64,000 bases of DNA from Blastobasis lacticolella (lineage: Eukaryota; Arthropoda; Insecta; Lepidoptera; Blastobasidae). The stretch covers positions 8,803,907 to 8,867,906 of the forward strand of contig LR990041.1 of the NCBI GenBank assembly GCA_905147135.1, in the 5' to 3' direction. How positions within the stretch are numbered: position 1 is the stretch's first letter; each line of letters opens with the position of its first letter. The translations under genes were made by a program, and so were the position numbers. The notes under the pieces were generated by a model that saw only the letters and a list, made by a program, of their open reading frames with translations, was not told the DNA's origin and ran no database searches. Below are positions 1-11,300 of this stretch, piece by piece.

Positions 1-892
1 GACTTTTCCACTACAAAAATTTTATGTTTAATTTTTATTGAACAATACGTACAATGTAAATTGTAACTACAAATATGGGGTACCTTTGAACCGCTCGCAT
101 TCACGCGAGCGCTCGCGTGCGCTACCTGTCTCTTTCACATTCGTTGTAAGTTGCTAGGTATAGAAAAGACAGGCATTCGTGGGCAAGCGCTTGCGAGCTA
201 TCCTTTTATTTTGGTCTTCTTTATTTATTATGAGAGGGATTCAAACAAGTAAGCGAGCCATTGGTGTAAGTGGTGGAAAGATCGACTCTTAATGGAACAT
301 ACAGTGCTACAGCTATCGCTCCAATAGGGAAACTCAACGATACTCACATACGAGTACACGAACACAAGGTTGGTAAGCATCTACACATAGATGGCGCTGA
401 CCGTCCTACATCGCGCTAGAGAAATGTGCCAACTCCGCGGCATAGATACAACTTCCGACGATCAATTGTCGGACCCTTGGTCCCCTGGTCAGAACACCCA
501 ACCAGGTGGGTAATTACCCTTTTCCACCTTCTCCATCTTCGCTTGCCAACATTGGCGGCTACCTTAACCCTTCACCGCCAAACTACCACCTAATTTGTGA
601 AATGGCGAAATTACGATATACAGCCGACAGGTAGAGCCAACATTCGATTGTTAAGATCTACGATGTCTTTCTAAGTTCGAGTGCGACTAACGCGACAGTG
701 GCAACAAAAATGGTCAGTTCACAGAAATGTTGTTTGATATTTTTTTTGGCGGTGGCCGATCGTATCCGACAATTTCCGATCTACAGTCGCTATAGAATTG
801 CTACGGAGCTATTGTCATCTTGGCTAGACCCGCTGGATAATGTTGATGATTTAAGGGGGTACCTTATCCTTATCCAGGTAACCTTATCGTCG
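1..892. other. Probable intron 12 of the SVOP-like gene; no gene seen
   Basis: The SVOP-like gene enters from the left edge and its last exon was not found here, so this stretch is inferred to be intron. It holds a perfect 18-nt palindrome at 102-119 (CACGCGAGCGCTCGCGTG) and otherwise ordinary non-coding sequence. The short open frame at 698-904 has no recognisable content. Confidence 0.5.
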
Positions 893-1408
893 TCGTCGTC
901 CTAGCGCTTATCCCGGCCTCTGCCAGGGTCCGCTTTCCTACTCAATCTTCTCCACTTTGCCCGGTCTTCGGCAACCTCTCGTCGTAAGCCGTTGGCTCTC
1001 GCATTCGACTCAGCGATGTCAATCCATCGCTTCTTGGGTCGCCCACGAGGCCACTTTCCTGATACCGGCAGATTGAGGCACATATTTCCCACATATCTCT
1101 GAAGGCTTACGCAACACGTGGCTTACAACCCAGCGCAGACGAGCCTCCTCGATCTTATCTGCGATATCCCTCACGCCAAGGCTGCTACGGATGTATTCGT
1201 TACGTACTCGATCGAGTCGCGTAACTCAGCATATCCACCGCAGTATTTTCATTTCGTTGGTGTGGAGTTCGCGAACGTGTTTCGTCAGCGCTGGCCATGT
1301 CTCACAGCCATAGAGCATCACCGGTTTAATTATACTCTTGTATATAAGGATTTTAGGGTCACAGGTGACTGCCGTGGATTCCCGACATTTGGCCCAAGCT
1401 GCAAGCTG
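893..1408 (-). mobile_element. RTE-type LINE, 3' fragment of the reverse transcriptase ORF
   Basis: Read on the minus strand, the fragment shows the end of an endonuclease-reverse transcriptase of the RTE type common in insects: [10 protein letters not shown], then [48 protein letters not shown] and [15 protein letters not shown]. It ends in a short GAC/GAT-type tail near 893. Frames are broken, so it is a dead, 5'-truncated copy. A second copy of the same family lies at 3955-4395 on the plus strand. Confidence 0.8.
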
Positions 1409-1949
1409 AATTTTGTGTAACCTTATATTTTCATTATTTCAAGGGTTTGACATTTTAAATGTATGTTTGTGCAATTGGCCGTTAGTAAATTTATCCAAAT
1501 GAGCGAGACATGTATTTCTACATGTTAATAATATAAAACAAAAACAATGAAAAAGAAAATTAATAAATTCACAAAACAACGCTATCTAGCGGCGAATTGT
1601 GGTTTTTCCGATTTAACTGCTTTACTTTAATATCATTAAGCTATAAGAAAGTCATTTTCTGCAACTTTTAACACATTTACTAAGAGTTTAAACCATAATT
1701 CAATTACTAAACATCAAAACTAATAAAAGAATGGAAAAATAAATTTAGTATGGTGTATGTATGGTGGAGATCAGTGGCGTGCATTTCATGAAGACAAAAA
1801 GACACTGCCTACCCTACTATTCTGTTCTGATAACAGTATTTTATAATTTTCTACGAGTAATTGCTCCTCTACTAATTATACTACCTATATTGTAGAACCT
1901 TGATTTTTGAATTTTCAAAACAGCGCCATCTATCGGAAATCGGTGATTT
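1409..1949. other. AT-rich intronic sequence, nothing recognised
   Basis: No coding pattern, RNA gene or clear repeat boundary was seen here. Confidence 0.5.
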
Positions 1950-2298
1950 TTTTTATGTCATGCGATAGGCAAACAGGCAAGCGGTCCACCTGATGGAAAG
2001 TGGTCACCACTGCCTATAGACATTAGCAACACCGAGAGTATCGCCAATGCGTTGCACACCTCTATAACACGTTACTCTGGCAGAAAAAAGGTAAATGTCC
2101 CTCCACTGCCAAAGCCACGGTTCCCCAAATCCCCACCCCATGGACCACTGGAAACCTTACTCACCGGCAGAAACACAATACTATTTAAAAGAGTATTGTT
2201 TAGCTGCGGTATTCTGTAAGGTACTTACCCAGTCGGGCGGCTCCAATTCGAACGGGATACCCCGCTATGCCCTACCTCTCTCAAACCTGCCTATGTAA
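1950..2298 (-). repeat. Dispersed repeat family E, copy 1 (about 345 bp, poly-A tailed)
   Basis: The sequence matches 39365-39711 in the opposite orientation over about 345 bp. Both copies carry an A-run at the same end (T-run near 1950 here, A-run near 39704 there), preceded by GTCATACGG-like sequence and a CACCTGATGGAAAG motif. That points to a retroposon, either a SINE or a 5'-truncated LINE end. It lies 31 bp from exon 12 of the SVOP-like gene, inside the intron. Confidence 0.75.
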
Positions 2299-2329
2299 TG
2301 TATCGTTGCACTATACGACGCAACCATAC

Positions 2330-5300
2330 CTGTGCGACGTAGGGCGTGATCATGGCGCCGAGCCGCGCCACGCCGCTGCAGGCGCCCACCGCCGTCGACC
2401 GCAACGCAGTTGGGTACACCTGGAATTCGGTACGAAAGGATGTCATTCAAAACGTAGTCATCATCACAGCCCGTAACACTCCACTGCGGGACTTAAGGGT
2501 CTCTTCCACGAACAAGGAAGTTATTGCCATAATCTCCACGCTTGGCAGGCGGGTTGGAGATCGCAGTGTTATAATATAACAATGGAAAACCCCGTTTCCC
2601 AATCTACGGAGTCGCTTAGATCTTTTGTCTCGAAAACGTTAGTCGCCTTGTTCGACACCCACGAGTGTAAGGGGTTGGTGCTATTCTACTCTACACCACA
2701 CGGCCATCAAAACGTAGTAAGTACAAAAAAATGCAGAAAGAGCCTGCCAAAAACTGTTAAGTATATTATGACGGTTCATTCTGACCATTTATTTTCTAGA
2801 CCTGGAATTTGGTATGAAAGAATAGCATGTAAAACGTAGTAAAAAAATGCAGAAAGTGTATTTAAAAGTATTTAAGTACTTTATCAGTTATTTAGCACAC
2901 ATAGCACAAGCTTTGCTTGGTTTGGGGATAGATTGCGCTGTGTAAAGAGCATTGAACATTTATATTATATTTTAACTATGGAGAAAATCACCACCCACTT
3001 TCCGCCATTAAGAAAAAATATCGATTTTGCGGCCACTCATAAAACGTATGCCAATCGATAGGAAACTTTAATATCTATCGATCACTTGTTCAAAAATGTC
3101 GAAAACGGTATACCTTGCGAGATATCGCAAGTCAAAGATGTACATTATCTACCGACACATGGGGAACAAATACCTCCTACTAAGTCTACTCATAGTCAAA
3201 TATCTTCCGATTTCGATTAAATAAAGTTAGAAATAATTTCGATTAAAAGACCTTTCAAATACAGAAAACCGCATTAAAATTGGTTCACCCGTTCGTGAGC
3301 TACAGACAGACGGATACACGCGTTAAACTTACAACAAAAATTTAACTAAAATAAAGTGTATTGTAAGATTATGTGTTCACCAACACACAAAATACTTTAT
3401 TTCATAATAATATGCCACTCGGCTCTCGAGACTGTTCAATTAGTCTCCGATCCCCAGAGGTAGACCATGGTCAACCTCGCTTCGCCACATACCGTTGGCA
3501 TTTGGCACACCTAACGAGTGGCGAGCTCGTGGCGGTGCTGAAGTTTGACTAGTCTGAAGGTACAAAACGGTCACCCATTCATTTAAAGGACGCTATGAGC
3601 ATTGCTTAACCTAGGTTATCGGTCTGGCAAGTTTGTTTATTTTATGGAATAAGATAATTAAGTTAATTTGCTTAATGCAGTGCTTACACTGTAAGAGCAA
3701 GCTCCTCAACTCTAACTCAGCTAGCAACTCCGCATAGCACCTGGCGTTGTACTTACATCGCCTAGCACTTGCCATGCATATGATTATTACAACCTCTAAA
3801 ATGGTTGAAAACTATTGACAAATACAATATTATCCAATACAACGTACCCAGTGTTTATATCCTGTTTGCTAAGAACCTATTTCAAGCGATTATCAATTAC
3901 CAAAATTGTCGGGGCGCCATCTAGTGAGTGGTTAGGAATGCTTTAGATACCTATTGGAAAACTGCTCATTAGACCGGTGATGCTCTATGGCTGCGAGACA
4001 TGGCCAGCGCTAACGAAACACGTACGCGAACTCTTCGCCAACGAAATGAAAATGCTGCGCTGGATGTGCGGAGTTACGCGACTCGATCGAGTACGTAACG
4101 AGTACATGCGCGGCAGCCTTGGTGTGAGGGATATCGCAGATAAGATCGAGGAGGCTCGTCTGCGCTGGTTTGGTCACGTGTTGCGTAAGCCTCAGGGATT
4201 CGTGCCTGAATCTGCCGGTATCAGAAAAAAGGCCCCGTGGGCGGAATAAGAAGCGATGGATTGACATCGCTGAGTCCAATGCAAGAGCCAACGGCTTACG
4301 ACAAGGGGATGCCGAAGACCGGGCTAAGTGGAGAAGATTGAGTAGGAAAGCGGACCCTGGCAGAGGCCGGGATAAGTGCTAGGACGATGATGATCCGTCT
4401 ATCTGTAGCTCCCGAACGGATGAACTAATTTTAATGCGGTTTTCTATGTTTGAAAGATCTTTTAATCGAAATTATTCCTAACTTTATTTAATCGAAATCG
4501 TTTCAGTAGTTTAGAAGATATTTGACTATGAGTAGACTTAGTAGGAGGTATTTGTTCCCCATGTGTCGGTAGATAATGTACATCTTTGACTTGCGATATC
4601 TCGCAAGGTATCCCGTTTTCGCTATTTTTGAACATAGTGATCGATAGACATTAAAGTTTCCTATCGATTGGCATACGTTTTATGAATAGCCGCAAAATCG
4701 ATATTTTTTCAAAATGGCGGAAATCGGGTGGTGACCGAAATGTACTATGCTATTTATCCACGAATATTTATTTATTTATTTTAAGAAGAATTCTACCAGT
4801 TAAGGCTTCTTGGTCGGAAATCCCTTCTCTCGAAACTCTGAATAATCTAACACGCTAAAGAGGAACACGAAGCAAGGAATTAAACAAAGCGAAGATGTCG
4901 TACAAGCGTCTAATGTACCGTTTGGAGCCCCCGTAGAAGTCACTGCAGTCACCAACCTATCTGCGGCAAGTATAGTGAATTTCTCCAGTGATGGCTTTTA
5001 AAGTCCGCCCTTTCTAAAGACGGTGGAGGATGACAGGGATTAGTTATGGGAATCTTTTCCACAGCGCCAGCAAGATCCACATCCGTTCATGGTCACCGAC
5101 ATAGCCCTAATGATTGCCAGGCTAAAGTGGCAGTGGGCAGAGCATATAGCTCGAAGAACAGATGGCCGATGGTGCAGTAAAGTTCTCGAGTGGCGACCAC
5201 GTACCGGAAGACGCAGCGTGGGTAGGCCTCCAACAAGGTGGACCGACGACCTGGTAAAGATCGCAGGTACGAGCTGGATGCGGAAGAAAGAGGACCGGCC

Positions 5301-8300
5301 TTTGTGGAGATCGCTGGGGGAGGCCTATGCCCAGCAGTGGGAGTCTTTCGGCTTATATGAGTATTTCATTTCATAATTTTTTTCAATACGGTACCTCAGG
5401 AGTGTAGACATAAGCCGCCTGGAAAAGCCCGGCGATGATGCCGCGAGCCAGAAACAGCACGCAGGTCAGGAAAGTGCGGCTGTAATAAAATTATAACAAT
5501 TTAATACACAAACTAGAGATAATATCGAATAATAGCGACTAATGGCGGCCATTACTTAAGTGTGACGGATTTCATTCGCTTAGGCATATACTCAGTCGCG
5601 TGGTGTCCGGCAGAGCAGAATAGCACCAACCCCTTTCACTCGCGGGTATCGTACAAGGCGACTAATGTTTTCGTGGCAAAAGATCTAGAGTCTTCGTAGG
5701 CCGGAAAATGGGCAGCAGCGTTTTTCAATCTTATATATACAACACTGCGATCTCCAACCCGCCTACCAAGCGTGGAGATTATGGCAATAACCTCCCCTTT
5801 CGTGGGAGAGGCCCTAAGTCCTGCAGTGGACTGTTGTGGGCTGTGATGAATGAGGTATATACTCGCCTATTAAATTTCAACTTTGATGTGGGGAATTGGG
5901 GAGAGTTCCAATAATAGTAAGGCCCGGCGCACACTGGCGGGACGACACGGTAAGGGACCCTTTGGTAAGCGCACACTAACGGCAACTATGCCGCTACATA
6001 CTTAGCCATACAAAGACTTTCTATTGCAAGCCGAGGAGTCGTCAACACGACGGCTATTTCTTGCCTCGGCATCCTAAAGACTGCCGAAGCATCCCGAGGG
6101 AAGCCAAAACGGCAAAGCTTACTGCGGTATTGTTTTTGTACCCGCAATTATTGTCAATGAAATTTACTTGTACCGAAAAGTCTCTTTTTCTGTAACGTAA
6201 GCAACCACTGAGAACAATATATTTTCTTAACAAAGTTTATTACTAGGGAATTTTTAAGTACATTCCGAAGAATAATTTCATAGGCTAGGCACATACAAAT
6301 GGGTTTGGCTGAAAAACAGCGCTGCACGGAACGGTAGCGTCTCGTGACAGCATAAGCTGAGCCAGAATCCATTTGCCTTATTATTAGCCATTTTTTATGA
6401 TCAGTCTTAATAAGTAATTTAGCATTATTATAACAATTTACTACTAAAACTCGCCACATGTAGTAATAAAGCAATAAACGATTTTCTATTCTATTCTAAA
6501 TTTCAATAACATACAATTGAAAATGTAAACAACTTATTTTATCACATATAAATGTTAATTTATCGGAATGATGTCAAATTAGCACATTCCGCGGCTTCGC
6601 ACGGCGACTTGTAAAAAAGCTCTATGAACTCTCTCATTTATATTATTTTAGTAAGCAGATAAGTAGGTGCTTTGTCTACTCACTTTCCATCATAAATGAG
6701 CACGCAAATGCAGACGGCGAAAATGATGAACTGTGTGGCCATGGTCTTCTTGCGCCCGAATTTCTCGATCACAAATATCGTGGCGAATATGCCTATAATA
6801 AACGAAAACACAAGGAATTATTATCCTATCATCTCGAAATTCGCAGGCCGCCTGCCCGTGGGTGTTGCGAAGGGAAATTGCGATGTTCCACGAAGCCTAC
6901 ACGTTAACGTGGGCGAAAGGTAGTCGAGCTAAAGGTCAAACATTATTAATTGAACCTGGAGTGGGATCAAAAACCTAAGAGGCAAATGTTTTCATTTAAA
7001 ATAACAATTGCTTTATGTTCACTGCAAATATGTTTTTACTTAAATTGAAATTCGTAACGAAATCAGTTGTTATTGTAATCGAATGGATGAGAAGACTAAT
7101 TTTAGGGATAAAATGATAGATAATATGTATTATTAGAGTACAAACGAGAAGAAACAGCTTTGACTTCCCTTACTATCATTCTATTGGCTCAAACCAACTT
7201 AACCTGCTCACAGACGGACGAGGTTCTGGCGAACCGGCATCTTCTTAAGGAATAGTGCGGGTCAGATGGTAAGGTAAGTAAAAACGAGGTTTCAGTAAAT
7301 GAAGAGCGGATCCTGGCTGGTAGATAGTCGCTGAGCCGTGATTTAACCCTAGGATGACGAAGATCATCCTAGCGGTCAATCAATCTGCCAGAGTCCGCTT
7401 TCCTACTTTTTCTTTACCACTTTCACTCGCTTGTCAGCATCTTTACAAGCTTAAGTTTTTCTTAGTTCTAAAAACAGCCTTGTTCGTCAGACTTAGAACA
7501 CTCCCTAACCAATTTGGATTGCTCGCCTTTAACAAAACGACGGATAGTATTACCTGGTCCTCGGCTGTGCCTGAGTGTCAAAACTTAGTTAACGCCGCTC
7601 TAGATACTGAATAGGTGTTGCAGCGGTGGGGTTCTGCCCGTTTTGACTTGTTCAAATGCGGTTAGAAGCTTCGGGAAAAACGTGTGGTGATCGACCGCCA
7701 CTCATCAAGATGTATTCTTCCCACTTATCCTGACAGTCAGCGAGCGTTGTCCAAAGCAGGTCCATGTAGTCGTTGGTCTGAAGGACGCCCTCGTCGCATC
7801 GCGTCTTCCGAAAGCGGAAAGGGGTCGGCGGATAGTTCATGCACCACCTTAACCCACATGTGCTTTCTTTCCATTTACTTCATCGCGAATCGTTTGCTTT
7901 CTGTTGTGCAGGATGCAGGTGCTGGCCTATAGGGTAAATCCGGTGCCCAATCTCGGCTCAGGACGTTCTTAGCGGTCATGTAACTCAGGCCAATGCGCTT
8001 AGTAATAAGCGCAAATGTAAATTTGGCTAAATTGAGTCGTAAGTTCAGAGGTAAAAAGCGGGAGAGCAAATCAATGTGGAATGAATCGCTCACAAAATAA
8101 GGTAAATTTTTAACATTCCTTACATTATGTTTCGCGTTGCTCCGGTTTTCAAAACGCGTGATACAAAAATGGTCCTTATTTTATGAGCAATACCTTGCCC
8201 TTTGCTTTCACGCTTTTTGATTCTGACTATTTGTCAATTATAGCGCAAGCGCATAAACCCATGGCCCTTCGTATCGCAGTAGGGTGCTCAGTCTACCTGT

Positions 8301-11300
8301 GGCTGTGTGGTTCACTTACCAGGGAACTCAGCGAGCGTAGTCCACAGCAGGTCCATGTAGTCTGTAGTCTGCAGCGCTCGGCAGTCGGCGGCGCACTCGC
8401 CAGTCGCACGCGGTTCCGTCTGGAGCAGCTCCGTGGTCATGAGCACCAGCCCGTAGTAGCAGAAGGCGCATGACATCCTGCGGAGGTGGGTATGAGTTAG
8501 TATTAGAGTTGAAACGGATATCCGGTTACTATCCGGTATCCGGCGTTAATTTACTATCCGGCCGGATACCGGATAGTGCGATAACTGGTAACGGTGTACT
8601 GGTTCTGTACTCTTCTTAGGTAAAAGATTTGGGGCTCTATATTGACAATACATTCAGTTGGGTTGCACATGTAACAGAGGTTAGCAGGAAGGTTACGGGT
8701 ACTCTCTGCTCTCTATATACCTTTTTTTTCCTCCCTCCCTTTTAAATTTTTCCTCCCTCCTGCTACCAAATTCTTGCTTGTGCAGTCCCTGATTTTGCCA
8801 ATCTTAAGACTATGCTGACGTGTGTTACCCCGATATCAACCAAGATCTTTTGCAGAAGCTGGACCGTCTCCTGAACAATTGTATTAGTTTCATTTTCGGT
8901 TTACGAAAATATGACCATATCTCCGAATTCCGTACTAAGCTTAGGTGGCTCACTATTCGCCAGCGCCGTAACTTAAGATCCCTTTGTCTATTATATTCAA
9001 TCTTACACGATCCAGCTACCCCACACTAACTAAAAGTAAATTTCAATTCCTTTCTGACTCTCACAACCTCAATCTGCGCTCTACACATAAACGATTGAAT
9101 CTGCCCCTTCACCGCACTGGCTTTTCCTCTAACTCTTTTGCAGTTAAGATCATAAGGCTCTGGAACGATCTTCCCTCTGACATAAGACTATAACCTAACA
9201 AATGTTCTTTTAAGAAAGCGGTGCATGGTCATTACTTGAATGCTCCATAATACTCGTTCTCCCTCCCTGTTCGACCCACTTCCCTTCCCTTACTCTCGTC
9301 TATTCACTTTGTTCAATTTCAATATTATTTTACCTTTGGTTTTACTTATAAATTGTATCCAGTTTTAAGTTTATATGTTTATTTTATGGTTTTGTATATG
9401 TATTTAGTATGTGCTTCCGGACTATAGTTGCATAAATGTATATCCCTCCTCCTTTTTACTCAAGTAGTTTTGTATTTTTTTGTCTTTCTTTTCCTGCACC
9501 GCCTACCTTTCTCAGGCTTAGATTATCCCGGTTGACTGGTAGATAAGGCTATTTTAGCTTTAAGTCCGCCACTGTACTTTTGTGCATAAAGCTTTAATAA
9601 AAAAATAAATAATATCCGGCCGGATACCGGATAGCAAAAATGTATGTATAGTACATAAAATTGATTTTATTCATAGGAAAAAAGTAATCCCAAAAATTAT
9701 CAATATTCCTTTAATAAACCACTGTTGATTAGGTACCTATCCGTTGTTCATTTAGTAGGTAGAATAGAAGAAAAAATATTGGCAAAGTTCATCTAAGTTA
9801 AATAAAGATAAAATATTACAAATTGGGTTAAAATACGAATGGCTCCTACATTGAGAGGTAGCATGCGATTTCGTTTTCGGTTCCGTCTTCTTGTGCGAGA
9901 TTAACAGAATCTTTAACTACACTCTGGTCCACGATGCTGGGGCTGGGGACCCGTATTCGAATCGAAGGTACCGTCCGAGACTGGAAGATTTGTTCAGAAT
10001 ACAGTTCAAATTGTTTGTATTGAATGAAGACTTGAAATCACGTAAACACATGCAGTTGTCTAATTTCCCACCCACGCTCATAGTTTGCACAGACTTTTTC
10101 AGAGACTATGTCCTGACAAATATCCGGCCGCCGGATATCCGGCTTTGGGAGCGACCGGATATCCGGTATCCGGCCAAATAACTATCTGTTTCATCTCTAG
10201 TTAGTATACTGTTTTGGGGCGCCAATCGGCTGCCGAGACAGTTCAAACACGCCGACTGTGCGTGGGTGTGACACATCTATACATTGTATAAAACAAAGTC
10301 GCTTCCCGCCGTCTCTCTATGTACGCTTGGATCTTTTAAACTACGCAATGGACTTCATTTATTTATTTAACCATTAATTAAACACAAGATTGTTAAAAAA
10401 CTATATGACAGAATACTTATTAACTGTTTTAATGCGGTTTTCAACAATAGATAGAGTGATTCAAGAGGACGGTTTATAAGGTAGAAAAAAGTAGGTGAAG
10501 TACGTGTACGCAAAAGAAGTCGCGTCGGGTCCACTAGAGTTTTTATACGCACGAGTGTTGGTGCATGACAGATGGCGACGCCCTGCGAAGACGAGACTTT
10601 CCGATGTGCCTTTACCGCCGGCTAGTGTAATGCCCGAACCAGGACAGTGGCTAGGACAAGTACAGTGGCGAGTGGCGGGCGCCCAGACAGTGATTGTTCA
10701 ACTACAGCGACTAGTGCCATTTCTCTGTCGATATGGATAAGCAACGTCAACAAATATGCAATATTGCGTAAAATTCTCTTCATACGGCGCGGCTACTACA
10801 CAGTATAAAATTGGACTTTCATCTACGCCAGTGGCGAGTCAAGTGCCGCGCGGGATTTGAGGGCGCGCTCGAGGGGTGCACTTGCCACTTACAAGGCAGT
10901 TTGCAAGCCGAGTTGACTCCCTATTGTTCGATCAGTTTACAACACTGTACTTGTGAACATCGCTAAACACTTGACCCATGTAAATCGGGCATTAGTGCCA
11001 GTCACCAGTTCAAGTCACAAGCTTCGAGTCGTACGATTTTTAAGAGACTTTTCTCTTGGCTTAGTGAGTGTACCAATCGATAACTGTGAAGAAATTTTCA
11101 CAATACCTGTACGGCTAGCACAAGTTGCTCGATTGAACTTTGTCATTTTGGCACGAACGATGATATCATTCGACATTCTATAAATCTTAAATTTTATTTT
11201 ATTGTATTCGAATGTCTCACAGCTTACATTAAGATATGTACAATAGCATAACTCCTATCAGCCATTTACGAGACACCACAGACAAATGTCAGCCATTTAG

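Noticed and set aside
1..2329. Last exon of the SVOP-like gene within the window
   Set aside because: No minus-strand frame with the expected final helix and ETRG-type end was found; the exon is taken to lie left of base 1.
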